Position numbers and translations under genes: made by a program
Notes under the pieces: model-generated
What the model was told of the DNA's origin: nothing
Database searches by the model: none
Seen by the model: the letters and a program-made list of their open reading frames with translations, nothing else
Shown here: positions 48,698-58,144 of the stretch, piece after piece
Layout of the letters: every line of letters begins with the position of its first letter
Position numbering within the stretch: position 1 is the stretch's first letter
Source of the DNA: Hymenobacter siberiensis
GTDB lineage: Bacteria; Bacteroidota; Bacteroidia; Cytophagales; Hymenobacteraceae
Length of the DNA stretch: 64,000 bases
Assembly: GCF_018967845.1 (NCBI RefSeq)
Contig: NZ_JAHLZZ010000001.1
Span: forward strand, 4,092,001-4,156,000
Direction of reading: 5' to 3'

Positions 48698-49888
48698 ATG
48701 AAAAAAACGTTGTTGCCGCTGCTGCTCGCGGCCCTCATCCTGGCCCACGGCACCGCGAGCGGCTGGGGGTTCTTCGGCCACCGCACCATCACGCAGATTG
48801 CCGTGTACGAATTGCCGGCCACCATGCAGGGGTTCTACTTCCGCCACATGGCCGAAATTGTGCGCCTGAGCACGGCCCCCGACGAGCGCCGCAACGACGA
48901 CCCCACCGAAGCGCCCAAGCACTACATCGACATGGACCATTACTCCGAGAGTAACCCATTTGCGAAGATGCCGCGCCAGTACGACGAAGCCGTGGCCAAG
49001 TTCTCGGCCGATACGCTCAAGAAGTACGGCACCGTGCCGTGGGTGATTCTGGAGATGAAGAACAGCCTGACCGAGGCCTTCCGCCAGCGCGACACGATGA
49101 ACATTGTGAAGTACTCGGCCGAGCTGAGCCACTACGTGGGCGACTCGTTTGTGCCGCTGCACACGACCATCAACTACGACGGCCAACTCACCGACCAGAA
49201 GGGCCTGCACAGCCTCTGGGAAAGCCAGCTGCCCGAAAAGTACATCAACGACTACAACCTCACCGCCGAAAACGCCAGGTACATCAAGGACCCGCAAACC
49301 GCCATCTGGACCACGCTGCAGAGCAGCTATGGCTTTTTGGGCGAAACCTTTGACCGGGCCAGCAAAATTGAGAAAGTGATGAAGCCCGACGTGCGATTCA
49401 CGTTCTCGCACAAGTATGGCAAAACCACGCGCCGCTATTCCGACGCCTTCGCCGCCGAGTACGAGAAAGAAGTGGGCGGCATGGTTGACAACCGTATCAA
49501 GGAGGCCACCACGCTGGTGTCGTCGCTCTGGCTCACGGCCTGGCAGGATGCCGGCAAGCCCGACCTCGGCGGCATGATGACGCCCAACAAGCCCACCAAG
49601 GAGGAAAAGGAAAAGCTGAATACTGAAGTTTCGGCCTGGAAAAAGAACACCCTGGCCCAGGACCAGCTCCTGCTGGCCCAGCAAAAGGTGAAGAAGGTGG
49701 AGGCCGTAGACGAAATCAAATCGGCCAAGGACATGGCCGAGCCCGCCGCCGAAGCCGAGGACTCGCCGGCTCCTGCTGCCACGGCCCCAGCTGCCACCAA
49801 GCCTACCGCGCCCTTAGATAAGCTGAAGGTGAAAACCAAGGCTGGCAGCGAAAAAACCAAGCAAAAGGCCGGCAGCCTGGAGTGGTAA
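48698..49888 (+). CDS. Secreted zinc-dependent phospholipase C / S1-P1 nuclease-like protein
   Basis: 396 residues from ATG 48698. After the signal peptide the mature protein starts near Trp23 (SGWGFFGHRT), as in this fold where the N-terminal Trp and His28 bind zinc. KHYIDMDHY (75-82) and HYVGDSFVPLH (145-155; HxxxD plus His) complete the trinuclear site. Residues 310-396 are an Ala/Lys/Pro-rich tail not needed for catalysis. Phospholipase or nuclease activity cannot be separated by eye. Confidence 0.85.
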   Translation: MKKTLLPLLLAALILAHGTASGWGFFGHRTITQIAVYELPATMQGFYFRHMAEIVRLSTAPDERRNDDPTEAPKHYIDMDHYSESNPFAKMPRQYDEAVAKFSADTLKKYGTVPWVILEMKNSLTEAFRQRDTMNIVKYSAELSHYVGDSFVPLHTTINYDGQLTDQKGLHSLWESQLPEKYINDYNLTAENARYIKDPQTAIWTTLQSSYGFLGETFDRASKIEKVMKPDVRFTFSHKYGKTTRRYSDAFAAEYEKEVGGMVDNRIKEATTLVSSLWLTAWQDAGKPDLGGMMTPNKPTKEEKEKLNTEVSAWKKNTLAQDQLLLAQQKVKKVEAVDEIKSAKDMAEPAAEAEDSPAPAATAPAATKPTAPLDKLKVKTKAGSEKTKQKAGSLEW

Positions 49889-49946
49889 TCCCGCTGGGCA
49901 TTTGCTTCACCCCCAAAACTGTTTGACGGATACCGAATAGCGAACC

Positions 49947-50034
49947 GTTGCTCCGGTCCGACCGGTTGTCGTCAGGGCGAAATCATTCTCACTTCAACCG
50001 GTCCGACCGCCTAGGGCGGTCGGACCGGGGCAAC
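49947..50034. repeat. Triple GGTCCGACC repeat forming an inverted repeat
   Basis: Arms 49947-49964 and 50017-50034 match at 17 of 18 bases; a middle copy at about 49996-50009 makes a tighter hairpin with the right copy. Lies between the hydrolase and the cyclophilin gene. Confidence 0.85.
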
Positions 50035-50122
50035 GCCCCCAGTATGGGCTTTTTTGGGCGTACGCCCAACCGGCGGGGCCGGCTCCTCGTCTTACCTTGG
50101 GGCACTTTTCGGCCCTGATTCT

Positions 50123-50863
50123 ATGCCTATATCTTTTTCCGCCGCTTGCCGCCTGGTGCTTGGCCTGGGCCTGCTGGCCGCCTGCAACCAGGCTCCGCCC
50201 GCCACCGCGCCCACCGCCGCCAGGCCCGTAGTGCCCGGCCCCGACCTGGCCACCCTCACCGACAGTGCCGCGCCGGCCGCGCTGCTGGCCTATGGCCGCC
50301 AGTACCCCGGCTCCGAAGTACTGGTGCACACGCGCCTGGGCAACATTCGGGTGCGGCTGTACGACGATACGCCCATTCACAAGGCCAACTTCCTGCTGCT
50401 GGCCCGCAAGGGCGTGTTCGACGAAACCATGTTCAACCGCGTGGTGAAGGATTTTGCCGTGCAGGGCGGCCAGACCTACGGCGCGCGCACCATCCGGCTG
50501 AAGCGCTACCGCCTGCCGCCGGAAATCAGCACCGCGCACTTCCACCACAAGGGCGCGCTGGGCATGGCCCGCTACGATGACGAGCAGAACCCCGGCCGGC
50601 TGTCCTCCAACACCGATTTTTACTTTGTGGTGGGCGAGAAGCTGGCCCCCAGCCAGTCGCAGGCCATGGCCGGGCGCAAGCTCACGCCCGCCCAGGTGCA
50701 GGCCTACGCCACCGTGGGCGGCGTGCCCTCGCTCGATGGCCAGTACACCGTATTCGGCGAAGTAATTGAGGGCCAGGATGTGGTGGACCGCATTGCCAAC
50801 GAGCCCGTGGAGTCCGATAAGTGGCCGGTGAAGGACATCACCATAAAAGTGGAAGTGAAGTAG
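50123..50863 (+). CDS. Cyclophilin-type peptidyl-prolyl isomerase lipoprotein
   Basis: 246 residues from ATG 50123. Lipobox GLLAACNQ predicts an anchored Cys. The cyclophilin domain begins VLVHTRLGNIRVRLYDDTPIHKANFLLLARKGVFDETMFNRVVKDFAVQGGQTYG and ends TVFGEVIEGQDVVDRI. Relative to human cyclophilin, the FxRxxxxFxxQ catalytic stretch is present as FNRVVKDFAVQGG. An extra 40-residue insertion (GEKLAPSQSQAMAGRKLTPAQVQAYA) occurs in the Bacteroidota type. Periplasmic folding helper. Confidence 0.9.
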   Translation: MPISFSAACRLVLGLGLLAACNQAPPATAPTAARPVVPGPDLATLTDSAAPAALLAYGRQYPGSEVLVHTRLGNIRVRLYDDTPIHKANFLLLARKGVFDETMFNRVVKDFAVQGGQTYGARTIRLKRYRLPPEISTAHFHHKGALGMARYDDEQNPGRLSSNTDFYFVVGEKLAPSQSQAMAGRKLTPAQVQAYATVGGVPSLDGQYTVFGEVIEGQDVVDRIANEPVESDKWPVKDITIKVEVK

Positions 50864-50883
50864 GTGCGAAGCGGCGCTTCGCG

Positions 50884-51291
50884 CTACACTCCCCTCGGCG
50901 GCTCCTCGGCCATGAAGGCTTCGAGCAGCGGCACGAGGTTGCGGATGTGCTCCGGCGGGGCATCGGGCCGGAGCGTGAGGCGCGAGAAATCGGCCGGCGC
51001 AACGCAGCGAAACTGCATCGACCAGTCGGCAAAGGCCCGGCTGGGTACGGGGCCATCGGCCAGCTTCACCAAATTGCGGTGCCGGATATCGGCGGCAATC
51101 ACGGTGTAGAGCTGATGCACCACCGTGGCATCGCCCTCCAACACCTGCATAATATTGCCCTCGGTGCTGAAAAGCAGCAGGCCGGTGATGTTGAGACTGG
51201 TGTTGGTGCTGCGCCAGTGGCCCAATTGTCGTTGCAGCTCGGCTTCGGTGAGGCCAATACTGGCAGTACTAGAGTAGACTAAGCAATGCAT
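50884..51291 (-). CDS. BLUF-domain blue-light photoreceptor
   Basis: 135 residues from ATG 51291, a single short BLUF domain plus C-terminal helices. Flavin-cycle residues are all visible: Tyr6 (LVYSS), Asn30 (TNTSLNITG), Gln49 (IMQVLEG) and the Trp/Met pair in FADWSMQF. No output domain is fused, so it should act by protein contact, as PixD does. No PixE-like partner is adjacent. Confidence 0.92.
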   Translation of the reverse strand: MHCLVYSSTASIGLTEAELQRQLGHWRSTNTSLNITGLLLFSTEGNIMQVLEGDATVVHQLYTVIAADIRHRNLVKLADGPVPSRAFADWSMQFRCVAPADFSRLTLRPDAPPEHIRNLVPLLEAFMAEEPPRGV

Positions 51292-51377
51292 AAGGCCTAA
51301 ATGACGGAACGGACCCAAGGCTAGAGCACTGCGCAAATTACTGCAACCTCAACCATAAACTTTCGGCCCTGGGCAAT

Positions 51378-51410
51378 TAAAAAGGCCCGCCCCCAGGGGA
51401 AGCGGACCTT
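51378..51410 (-). terminator. Terminator of the M13 peptidase cluster
   Basis: Minus-strand AAGGTCCGC/GCGGGCCTT stem followed by five T, 60 bp past the last stop. Confidence 0.75.
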
Positions 51411-51470
51411 CTCGTATCGGGCGCGGAAACAGTTTTCCGTGCGTGATTCAACCAACTATATGCAAAGACC

Positions 51471-53570
51471 TTACCAGATTTTGGCGCGGTTGGCGGCAGA
51501 GCGCACCATTTTGTCGCCGTCTTTGCAGTTGAACGCCTTTTGGAACTCCGGGAAGTTCTGCAAAGGCCCAATGGTGCGGAACTGACCGGGCGAGTGCGGG
51601 TCGGTTTGCACAAGCTGGCGGGTGGTTTCGGGGCGCTGGTTGATGCGCCAGATTTGCGCCCAGCTCAGGAAGAAGCGCTGCTCGGGCGTGAAGCCATCGA
51701 TGGACTTGCCGGCCTTGGCCTGGGGCGTTTTCATGAAGGCCGCGTAGGCAATGGTGAGACCGCCGAGGTCGGCAAGGTTCTCGCCCATGGTCAGCTTGCC
51801 GTTCACATGCACCGAGTCGAGGGGCGAGAAAGCGTCGTACTGCTTGCCCACCACATCGGCCTTGGCCATGAACTTATCGCCGTCTTCCTTGGTCCACCAG
51901 TCGCGCAGGTTGCCTTCCGAGTCCACTTTCCGGCCCTGGTCATCGAAGCCGTGGGTCATTTCGTGGCCAATCACGGCGCCAATGCCGCCGTAGTTCACCG
52001 CGTCGTCGGCCTTGGGGTCGTAGAACGGCGATTGCAGGATGCCGGCCGGAAACACAATCTCATTCAGGCTGGCGTTGTAGTAGGCGTTCACCGTGGGCGG
52101 CGTCATGCCCCACACCGTCCGGTCCACGGGCTGACCAAAGTGGCCCAGGTTGTCGTAGGTATTGAATTCCGACACCGCAAACAAGTTGTTCAGGGCGCTT
52201 TCGCGGCTGATATTCAGTTTGGAATAGTCCTTCCACTTGTCGGGGTAGCCAATTTTTACCACGAAGGCGTTGAGCTTTTTCAGGGCCTCGGCCTTGGTGG
52301 CGGCGCTCATCCACTCGGTGGCTTGAATGCGCTCGGCGTAGGCCATGCGCATGTTTTCCACCATTTGCTTGGCGCGGGCCTTGGCGGCAGGGCTAAAGTC
52401 CTGGTCCACGTAGAGCTGGCCGAAGGCTTCACCCAGCGCACCATCGGTGGCGGCAAAGGCACGCTTCCAGCGGGCCTGCGGCACCTTGGCGCCGCTAATC
52501 ACCTGCGAAAAGCGGAAAGCCTCGTCTACATAGGCCTTAGGCAGGGCCGACGTCACGCTTTCCACCAGGTGCCAGCGCAGATACTGCTTCTGGTCGGCAA
52601 TGGGCTCGTCTTTTATCATAGCGTTGGCCTCCTTCAGGTAGTCGGGCTGGCCCACGATGATGTCCTTCGCCCCGCTCAGGCCGCTTTCCTTCAGGCGCAG
52701 CGGAAAGTCCAGGTTGGGGTAGGCGGCGGTGGCCTGGGCCACGGTCATCTTATTGTAGTTGCTTTCGCGGTCGCGCAGGGCCACGCGGTCGCGGCTGGCT
52801 TTGGCCATGCGGGTTTCGATGCGCGTTACGGCATCGGCGTTTTTCTCCGCCGTGGCCTGGTCATCACCCAGCATTTTAAACAGGTTGACCTGGTAGCTGC
52901 GGTAAGCCGCCCGAATGGTTTTCGAGCGGGTATCGTCTTTGAGGTAGTAGTCGCGGTCGGCCAGGGTCAGGCCGCCCTGGCGCACCTGCACGGCATACAA
53001 AGTACTGTTCTTGCTGTCCTGGCCCACGCCAAAGCCGTACCAGCCCTTGCCCACGTTCTTGGGGTCGGCCAGGTAGCGCTGCACGCCGGCCACATCCTGA
53101 ATGGCGTTAATCTTATCCAGGCGGGGCTGCAGGTATTTCAGGCCGGCGCGTTCCACGGCCATGCTGTCCATGGCGGAGGCGTAGAAGTCGCCCACCTTCT
53201 GCGCGTTCGTCCCGGGCTTGGCCGTGCGGTCGGCAGCTACTTTCTCCAGAATGCCCCGGGCTACGTCGCGGTTGCGGTTGCGCAGCTGATTGAAGCCGCC
53301 CCAGCCGGTTTCGGAGGCCGGAATGGGGTTGTTTTTCAGCCAGTTGCCGTTGGCAAATTGAAAGAAGTCGTCGCAGGGCGGCACCGATTTATCCAGGTTG
53401 GCCAACGTGATGCCCACGCCCGACTGCCCCATGGTGGATACCACCACTTTCTGCTTGCCCTGGCTGCTGGACTTGGTTTTGATTTTAGTTTGGGCCTGCG
53501 CCCCACCGGCTACCAGGGCCAGCATCGCCGCCGAAAGCGCCACGCGGCCGGCAAAGAATGATTTAGACAT
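51471..53570 (-). CDS. M13-family (neprilysin/PepO-like) metallopeptidase, copy 3
   Basis: 699 residues from ATG 53570. Signal peptide (MSKSFFAGRVALSAAMLALVAGGAQAQ), then a basic linker absent from its two paralogues (TKIKTKSSSQGKQKVVV). Zinc site HEMTH at 536-540 with Glu597 in GENLADLGG; substrate strand NAYYN; the end RSAANRAKIW is typical. The PPCDDFFQFANGNWL start is the M13 N-domain. Exported oligopeptidase. Last of three tandem paralogues transcribed leftward. Confidence 0.93.
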   Translation of the reverse strand: MSKSFFAGRVALSAAMLALVAGGAQAQTKIKTKSSSQGKQKVVVSTMGQSGVGITLANLDKSVPPCDDFFQFANGNWLKNNPIPASETGWGGFNQLRNRNRDVARGILEKVAADRTAKPGTNAQKVGDFYASAMDSMAVERAGLKYLQPRLDKINAIQDVAGVQRYLADPKNVGKGWYGFGVGQDSKNSTLYAVQVRQGGLTLADRDYYLKDDTRSKTIRAAYRSYQVNLFKMLGDDQATAEKNADAVTRIETRMAKASRDRVALRDRESNYNKMTVAQATAAYPNLDFPLRLKESGLSGAKDIIVGQPDYLKEANAMIKDEPIADQKQYLRWHLVESVTSALPKAYVDEAFRFSQVISGAKVPQARWKRAFAATDGALGEAFGQLYVDQDFSPAAKARAKQMVENMRMAYAERIQATEWMSAATKAEALKKLNAFVVKIGYPDKWKDYSKLNISRESALNNLFAVSEFNTYDNLGHFGQPVDRTVWGMTPPTVNAYYNASLNEIVFPAGILQSPFYDPKADDAVNYGGIGAVIGHEMTHGFDDQGRKVDSEGNLRDWWTKEDGDKFMAKADVVGKQYDAFSPLDSVHVNGKLTMGENLADLGGLTIAYAAFMKTPQAKAGKSIDGFTPEQRFFLSWAQIWRINQRPETTRQLVQTDPHSPGQFRTIGPLQNFPEFQKAFNCKDGDKMVRSAANRAKIW

Positions 53571-53719
53571 GTGACAAGAAAAGTGAGATTTATTATTGAA
53601 TGGCAAGATACAACCGCTTGCTACCGGCAAAAACTCAACAAACAAAAAGAAGAATGAAAGAGTGACAATTCAGGCCGCTCCTCCATTCTTCCTTTCATTA
53701 TTGTGCTACGTGGTCTGAC

Positions 53720-55777
53720 CTACCAGATTTTGGACCGGTCGGCCGAAGCGCGCATCATCTTGTTGCCGTCCTGGCAGCCGAAGGCTTTGTAGAACTCCGG
53801 CATGTTCATCAGCGGGCCGTTGGTACGGAACTGCGCCGGCGAGTGCGGGTCGACCTGCACCTGCTGGCGCAGGTACTCGGGCCGGGCGTTGGTGCGCCAG
53901 ATTTGGGCGTAAGCCAGGAAGAAGCGCTGCTCAGGCGTGAAGCCGTCGATTTTTGCCTGGGCTTTGGCCTGCGGGGTTTTCTCAAACGCCTGGTAGGCAA
54001 TGGTGAGACCGCCGAGGTCGGCCAGGTTTTCGCCCATGGTCAGCTTGCCGTTCACGTGCACCGAATCCAGCGGCATGAAGGCGTCGTACTGCTTACCCAC
54101 GAGGGCCGCTTTGGCGTTGAACTTGTCGGCATCCTCCTTGGTCCACCAGTCTTTCAGGTTGCCTTCGGAGTTGTACTGCCGGCCCTGGTCGTCGAAGCCG
54201 TGAGTCATTTCGTGGCCAATCACGGCGCCAATGCCGCCGTAGTTCACTGCGTCGTCGGCCTTGGGGTCGTAGAACGGGGGCTGCAGAATGCCGGCCGGGA
54301 ACACAATCTCGTTCATCGGCGGGTTGTAGTAAGCATTTACCGTGGGCGGGGTCATGCCCCACTCGTTGCGGTCAATCGGCTTACCGAAGTGGCTGATTTC
54401 GTCCTTGCTGGCCCACTCACGCGCAGCCAGAATGTTGTTCAGGTACGACTCGCGGCCGATGGTGAGGGCCGAATAGTCCTTCCATTTGTCGGGGTAGCCG
54501 ATTTTTACCGTGAAGGCGTTGAGCTTTTTCAGGGCCTCCATTTTGGTGGCCGCGCTCATCCAGTCGGTGGCCTTGATGCGCTCGCCGTAGGCCGTACGCA
54601 GGTTCTCAATCATCTGCTTGGCGCGGGCCTTGGCGGCGGGCGAGAAAGCCTTGTCTACGTAGAGCTGGCCGAACGCCTCGCCCAGGGCGCGGTCCGTCGA
54701 GCCCAGCATACGCTTCCAGCGGGGCTGCTGCTTTTTGGCGCCGCTCAGCACCTGCGAGAACTTGAAGCCCTCGTCGCCGAAAGCCTTGGGCAATGCCGGT
54801 ACCACGCTGGTCACCAGGTGGAAACGCAGGTACTGCTTCTGGTCGGCAATGGGCTCGTCCTTGAGCATGGTGCTCACTTCTTTGAGGAAGTCGGGCTGGC
54901 CGATGATAACCTCTTTGGCCGCGCCCAGGCCTTCTTCTTTCAGCGTGAGCGGCAGGGCCAGGTTGGGATAAGCGGCGTCGGCCTCGGCCAGCGTCATCTT
55001 ATTGTAGTTGGCGTAGGGGTCGCGCAGGTCTACACGGGCCTTGCTGGCTTTGGCCAGGCGCGTTTCGATGCGCTGCACGGTGGCGGCGCTGGCCTTGGCC
55101 GTAGCCTCGTTGTCGCCGAGCATCTTGAAGGTGTTCACCAGATAAGTATCGTAGGCCGTGCGAATGGCTTTTGAGCGGGCGTCGTCCTTCAGGTAGTAGT
55201 CGCGGTCGGGCAGCGAAAGGCCGCCCTGGCCGAACTGCACGGCGTACTGGGTGCTGATTTTGTCGTCCTGCCCCACGCCCATGCCGTACCACACGCTGCC
55301 GGTATGGGCTTTGGGGTCGGCGAGGAAGCGCTGCATTTCGCCCAAATCCTTGATGGCCGCAATGCGGTTCAGGTGGGGCTGCAGGTATTTCAGGCCAGCC
55401 GCTTCGATGGCGGCCGAGTCCATGGCCGAGGCGTAGAAGTCGCCCACTTTCTGGGCGTTCGAGCCTTTGGCAGCTTTGGGCGCATTCTTAGCGGCATCGT
55501 TCAGGATGGCGCGCAGCGTGGCGTTGTTGTGGTCGGCCAGCTCATTGAACGAGCCCCAGCGCGACTCTGCCGCCGGAATCGGGTTGCTTTTCAGCCAGTT
55601 GCCCGAAGCGTAATGAAAGAAGTCCTCGCAAGGCTTGACCGACGGGTCGATGTTGGCAATGGTGATGCCAACGCCCTTCTGGGACGTGGTGGCCTGTGCT
55701 GCCGCAACAGTGGCCGACAGGCTGCTCAAACCGAGCACGGCCAGACTTAGCCGCCGCGCAAGAGAAGTTGAAATCAT
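53720..55777 (-). CDS. M13-family metallopeptidase, copy 2
   Basis: 685 residues from ATG 55777 (MISTSLARRLSLAVLGL signal). Same architecture as its neighbours: KPCEDFFHYASGNWL, the NAYYNPPMNEIVFPAGILQPPFYD strand, HEMTHGFDDQGR, GENLADLGG and a C-terminal RASADRSKIW. High identity to copies 1 and 3 through the catalytic half, so recent duplication. Gap of 149 bp to copy 3 holds a short, weak inverted repeat only. Confidence 0.93.
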   Translation of the reverse strand: MISTSLARRLSLAVLGLSSLSATVAAAQATTSQKGVGITIANIDPSVKPCEDFFHYASGNWLKSNPIPAAESRWGSFNELADHNNATLRAILNDAAKNAPKAAKGSNAQKVGDFYASAMDSAAIEAAGLKYLQPHLNRIAAIKDLGEMQRFLADPKAHTGSVWYGMGVGQDDKISTQYAVQFGQGGLSLPDRDYYLKDDARSKAIRTAYDTYLVNTFKMLGDNEATAKASAATVQRIETRLAKASKARVDLRDPYANYNKMTLAEADAAYPNLALPLTLKEEGLGAAKEVIIGQPDFLKEVSTMLKDEPIADQKQYLRFHLVTSVVPALPKAFGDEGFKFSQVLSGAKKQQPRWKRMLGSTDRALGEAFGQLYVDKAFSPAAKARAKQMIENLRTAYGERIKATDWMSAATKMEALKKLNAFTVKIGYPDKWKDYSALTIGRESYLNNILAAREWASKDEISHFGKPIDRNEWGMTPPTVNAYYNPPMNEIVFPAGILQPPFYDPKADDAVNYGGIGAVIGHEMTHGFDDQGRQYNSEGNLKDWWTKEDADKFNAKAALVGKQYDAFMPLDSVHVNGKLTMGENLADLGGLTIAYQAFEKTPQAKAQAKIDGFTPEQRFFLAYAQIWRTNARPEYLRQQVQVDPHSPAQFRTNGPLMNMPEFYKAFGCQDGNKMMRASADRSKIW

Positions 55778-55942
55778 GTATGTAGTGGGAATTGGGTTAG
55801 AGAATGATGCCGTGAAGTTAGGGACACACGCGGGTACCGGCCGTTGCACCAATGCAGCGGTAAGCAACCGCTACACCAAAAGATTTATGGCCGGACAGCA
55901 GCAAGCCTTCATTAATCCCTGCCCTTGGTATAAGCAGTGATG

Positions 55943-57991
55943 CTACCATATTTTGGCCCGGTCGGCCTGGGCGCGCATCATCTTGTTGCCGTCCTGGCAG
56001 CCGAAGGCCTGGTAAAACTCGGGCATGTTTTGCAGCGGGCCGATGGTGCGGAACTGGTCGGGCGCGTGCGGGTCAACCTGGATGAGCTGCCGCACGGTTT
56101 CGGGGCGCGCACTGCTGTGCCACACCTGGGCCCAACCCAGGAAAAACCGCTGCTCGGGCGTGAAACCGTCGATTTTGGCGTGGCCTTTGGCCTGCGGGGT
56201 TTTCTCAAAAGCGGCGTAGGCAATGGTGAGGCCGCCGAGGTCGGCAAGGTTTTCGCCCATGGTCAGCTTGCCGTTCACGTGCACCGAATCGAGGGGTGTG
56301 AAGGCATCAAACTGCTTGCCCACCACAGCAGCGCGGGCGTTGAACCGTTCGCCGTCCTCCTTGGTCCACCAGTCGCGCAGGTTGCCTTGGGCGTCGTACT
56401 GGCGACCCTGGTCGTCGAAGCCGTGGGTCATTTCGTGACCGATGACCGCGCCGATGCCGCCGTAGTTCACCGCATCGTCAGCCTTGGGGTCGTAGAAGGG
56501 GGGCTGCAGGATGCCGGCCGGAAACGTAATGTCGTTCATGCTCGACATATAGTAGGCATTCACCGTGGGCGGCGTCATCAGCCACTCGCCCCGGTCTACC
56601 GGCTTACCAAATTTCCGCAGGTTGTACTTGTTCTCCCATACCCGGGCCGCCAGCAGGTTGTTGAGGTAGGACTCGCGGCCGATGGTCAGGGCCGAGTAAT
56701 CCTTCCATTTATCGGGGTAGCCAATTTTGACGGCGAAAGCATTCAGCTTTTTCAGGGCCTCCGTTTTGGTGGCCGCGCTCATCCAGTCGGTCGCCTGAAT
56801 GCGCTCGCCGTAGGCCACGCGCAGGTTTTCAATCATTTGCTTGGCCCGGGCCTTGGCTTCGGGCGAGAAGGCCCGGTCAACATACAGCTGGCCGAAGGCC
56901 TCTCCCAGGGCTCCGTCGGTGCTAAGCATCATGCGTTTCCAGCGGGGCTTGCGGATTTTAGCGCCGCTCAGCACTTGCTGAAACGCGAACTGCTCCTGGC
57001 CGTAGGCGGCGGGCAGCGCATCCATCAGGCTATTCACCAGGTGCCAGCGCACGTAGGCTTTCTGGTCGGCCATCGGCTCGGCTTTCAGCATGGCGCTCAG
57101 CTCCTTGAAGAATGCCGGCTGGCCCACAATAACGTCCGTGGCCGCGCCCAGACCTTCGGTTTTGAGCAGCAGCGGCAGGTTGAGATTGGGGAACTGGGCG
57201 GTGGCCTGGGCCACGGTCAGCTTATGGTAGTTGGCAACGGGGTCGCGCAGGTCCTCGGGGCGCTTGCTGGCGTTGGCCAGGCGCATTTCGATGCGCTGCA
57301 CGGCCGCCGCGTGCGCCGTGGCCGTGGCCTGGGGTTCGCCCAGCATCTTGAACACGTTGACCAGATAAGTCTGGTAAGCCGCCCGGATGCGCTTGGATTG
57401 GGCATCCTGGTTGGTGTAGTAGTCGCGGTTGGGCAGGGTGAGGCCGCCCTGATAGAACTGCATCGCATATTTCGCGCTGTTCTTATCGTCCTGCCCCACC
57501 CCGCTGCTGAACCACGCGCCGCCCAGCGCCAAGTTGGGGTCGGCCAGCAGGCGCTGCATCCCGGCTAGGTCCGTCACGGCATCGATGCGCGCCAGGTGGG
57601 GCCGGAGGTACTTCAGGCCCGCCGCGTTGATGGCCGCCGAGTCCATGGCCGAGGCGTAAAAGTCGCCCACTTTCTGCGCGTTGGTGCCTTTGGCGGCGGT
57701 TGGAGCTTTGCGGGCCGATTCTTCCAGAATGGAGCGCATGGTGGCGTAGTTGTGCTCGGCCAGTACGTCGAAGCTGCCCCAGTAGCCATCGGTGGCGGGA
57801 ATGGGGTTGCTTTTCAGCCAGCCGCCCGAGGCGTACTGGAAAAAATTATCGCAGGGGCTCGCCGTGGGGTCCAGGTTGGCCATATCGAAGCCAGTACCTG
57901 CGGTTTGGGCCAGCGCGGGGGTGGCCCACGCGCAGCCAATGAAGCCCAATGCGGCCAACGCCAGCCGCCGGGTCAGTATAGATGTCGTCAT
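55943..57991 (-). CDS. M13-family metallopeptidase, copy 1
   Basis: 682 residues from ATG 57991 (MTTSILTRRLALAALGF signal peptide to ...ALAQ). SPCDNFFQYASGGWL, NAYYMSSMNDITFPAGIL, HEMTHGFDDQGR, GENLADLGG and RAQADRAKIW are present. The substrate strand NAYYM differs from NAYYN in the other two copies, a possible specificity change. First gene of the tandem set; the transcription start probably lies in the AT-rich stretch 57992-58080. Confidence 0.93.
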   Translation of the reverse strand: MTTSILTRRLALAALGFIGCAWATPALAQTAGTGFDMANLDPTASPCDNFFQYASGGWLKSNPIPATDGYWGSFDVLAEHNYATMRSILEESARKAPTAAKGTNAQKVGDFYASAMDSAAINAAGLKYLRPHLARIDAVTDLAGMQRLLADPNLALGGAWFSSGVGQDDKNSAKYAMQFYQGGLTLPNRDYYTNQDAQSKRIRAAYQTYLVNVFKMLGEPQATATAHAAAVQRIEMRLANASKRPEDLRDPVANYHKLTVAQATAQFPNLNLPLLLKTEGLGAATDVIVGQPAFFKELSAMLKAEPMADQKAYVRWHLVNSLMDALPAAYGQEQFAFQQVLSGAKIRKPRWKRMMLSTDGALGEAFGQLYVDRAFSPEAKARAKQMIENLRVAYGERIQATDWMSAATKTEALKKLNAFAVKIGYPDKWKDYSALTIGRESYLNNLLAARVWENKYNLRKFGKPVDRGEWLMTPPTVNAYYMSSMNDITFPAGILQPPFYDPKADDAVNYGGIGAVIGHEMTHGFDDQGRQYDAQGNLRDWWTKEDGERFNARAAVVGKQFDAFTPLDSVHVNGKLTMGENLADLGGLTIAYAAFEKTPQAKGHAKIDGFTPEQRFFLGWAQVWHSSARPETVRQLIQVDPHAPDQFRTIGPLQNMPEFYQAFGCQDGNKMMRAQADRAKIW

Positions 57992-58144
57992 GCCAGTAAA
58001 AAGCAAAGTGTACTTGGTTTAAAGCGGGGAAAGTTACAATCATTTCATCATTTAGTTTAGCATCTGATTTTATCGGTCTGGTAATGCCTACTCCCAGGCA
58101 TGCCCCTGCTTTCCGGCTGCGCCTGCCACCCGTAACTTGCGCCC

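Noticed and set aside
51540..53561. 673-codon plus-strand frame opposite an M13 gene
   Set aside because: It mirrors the peptidase gene and recurs opposite the paralogues (53843, 55937); composition is Gly/Val/His-rich with no domain.
51471..57991. Long-range repeats within the M13 region as a mobile element
   Set aside because: Repetition is explained by three paralogous genes; no terminal repeats or recombinase.
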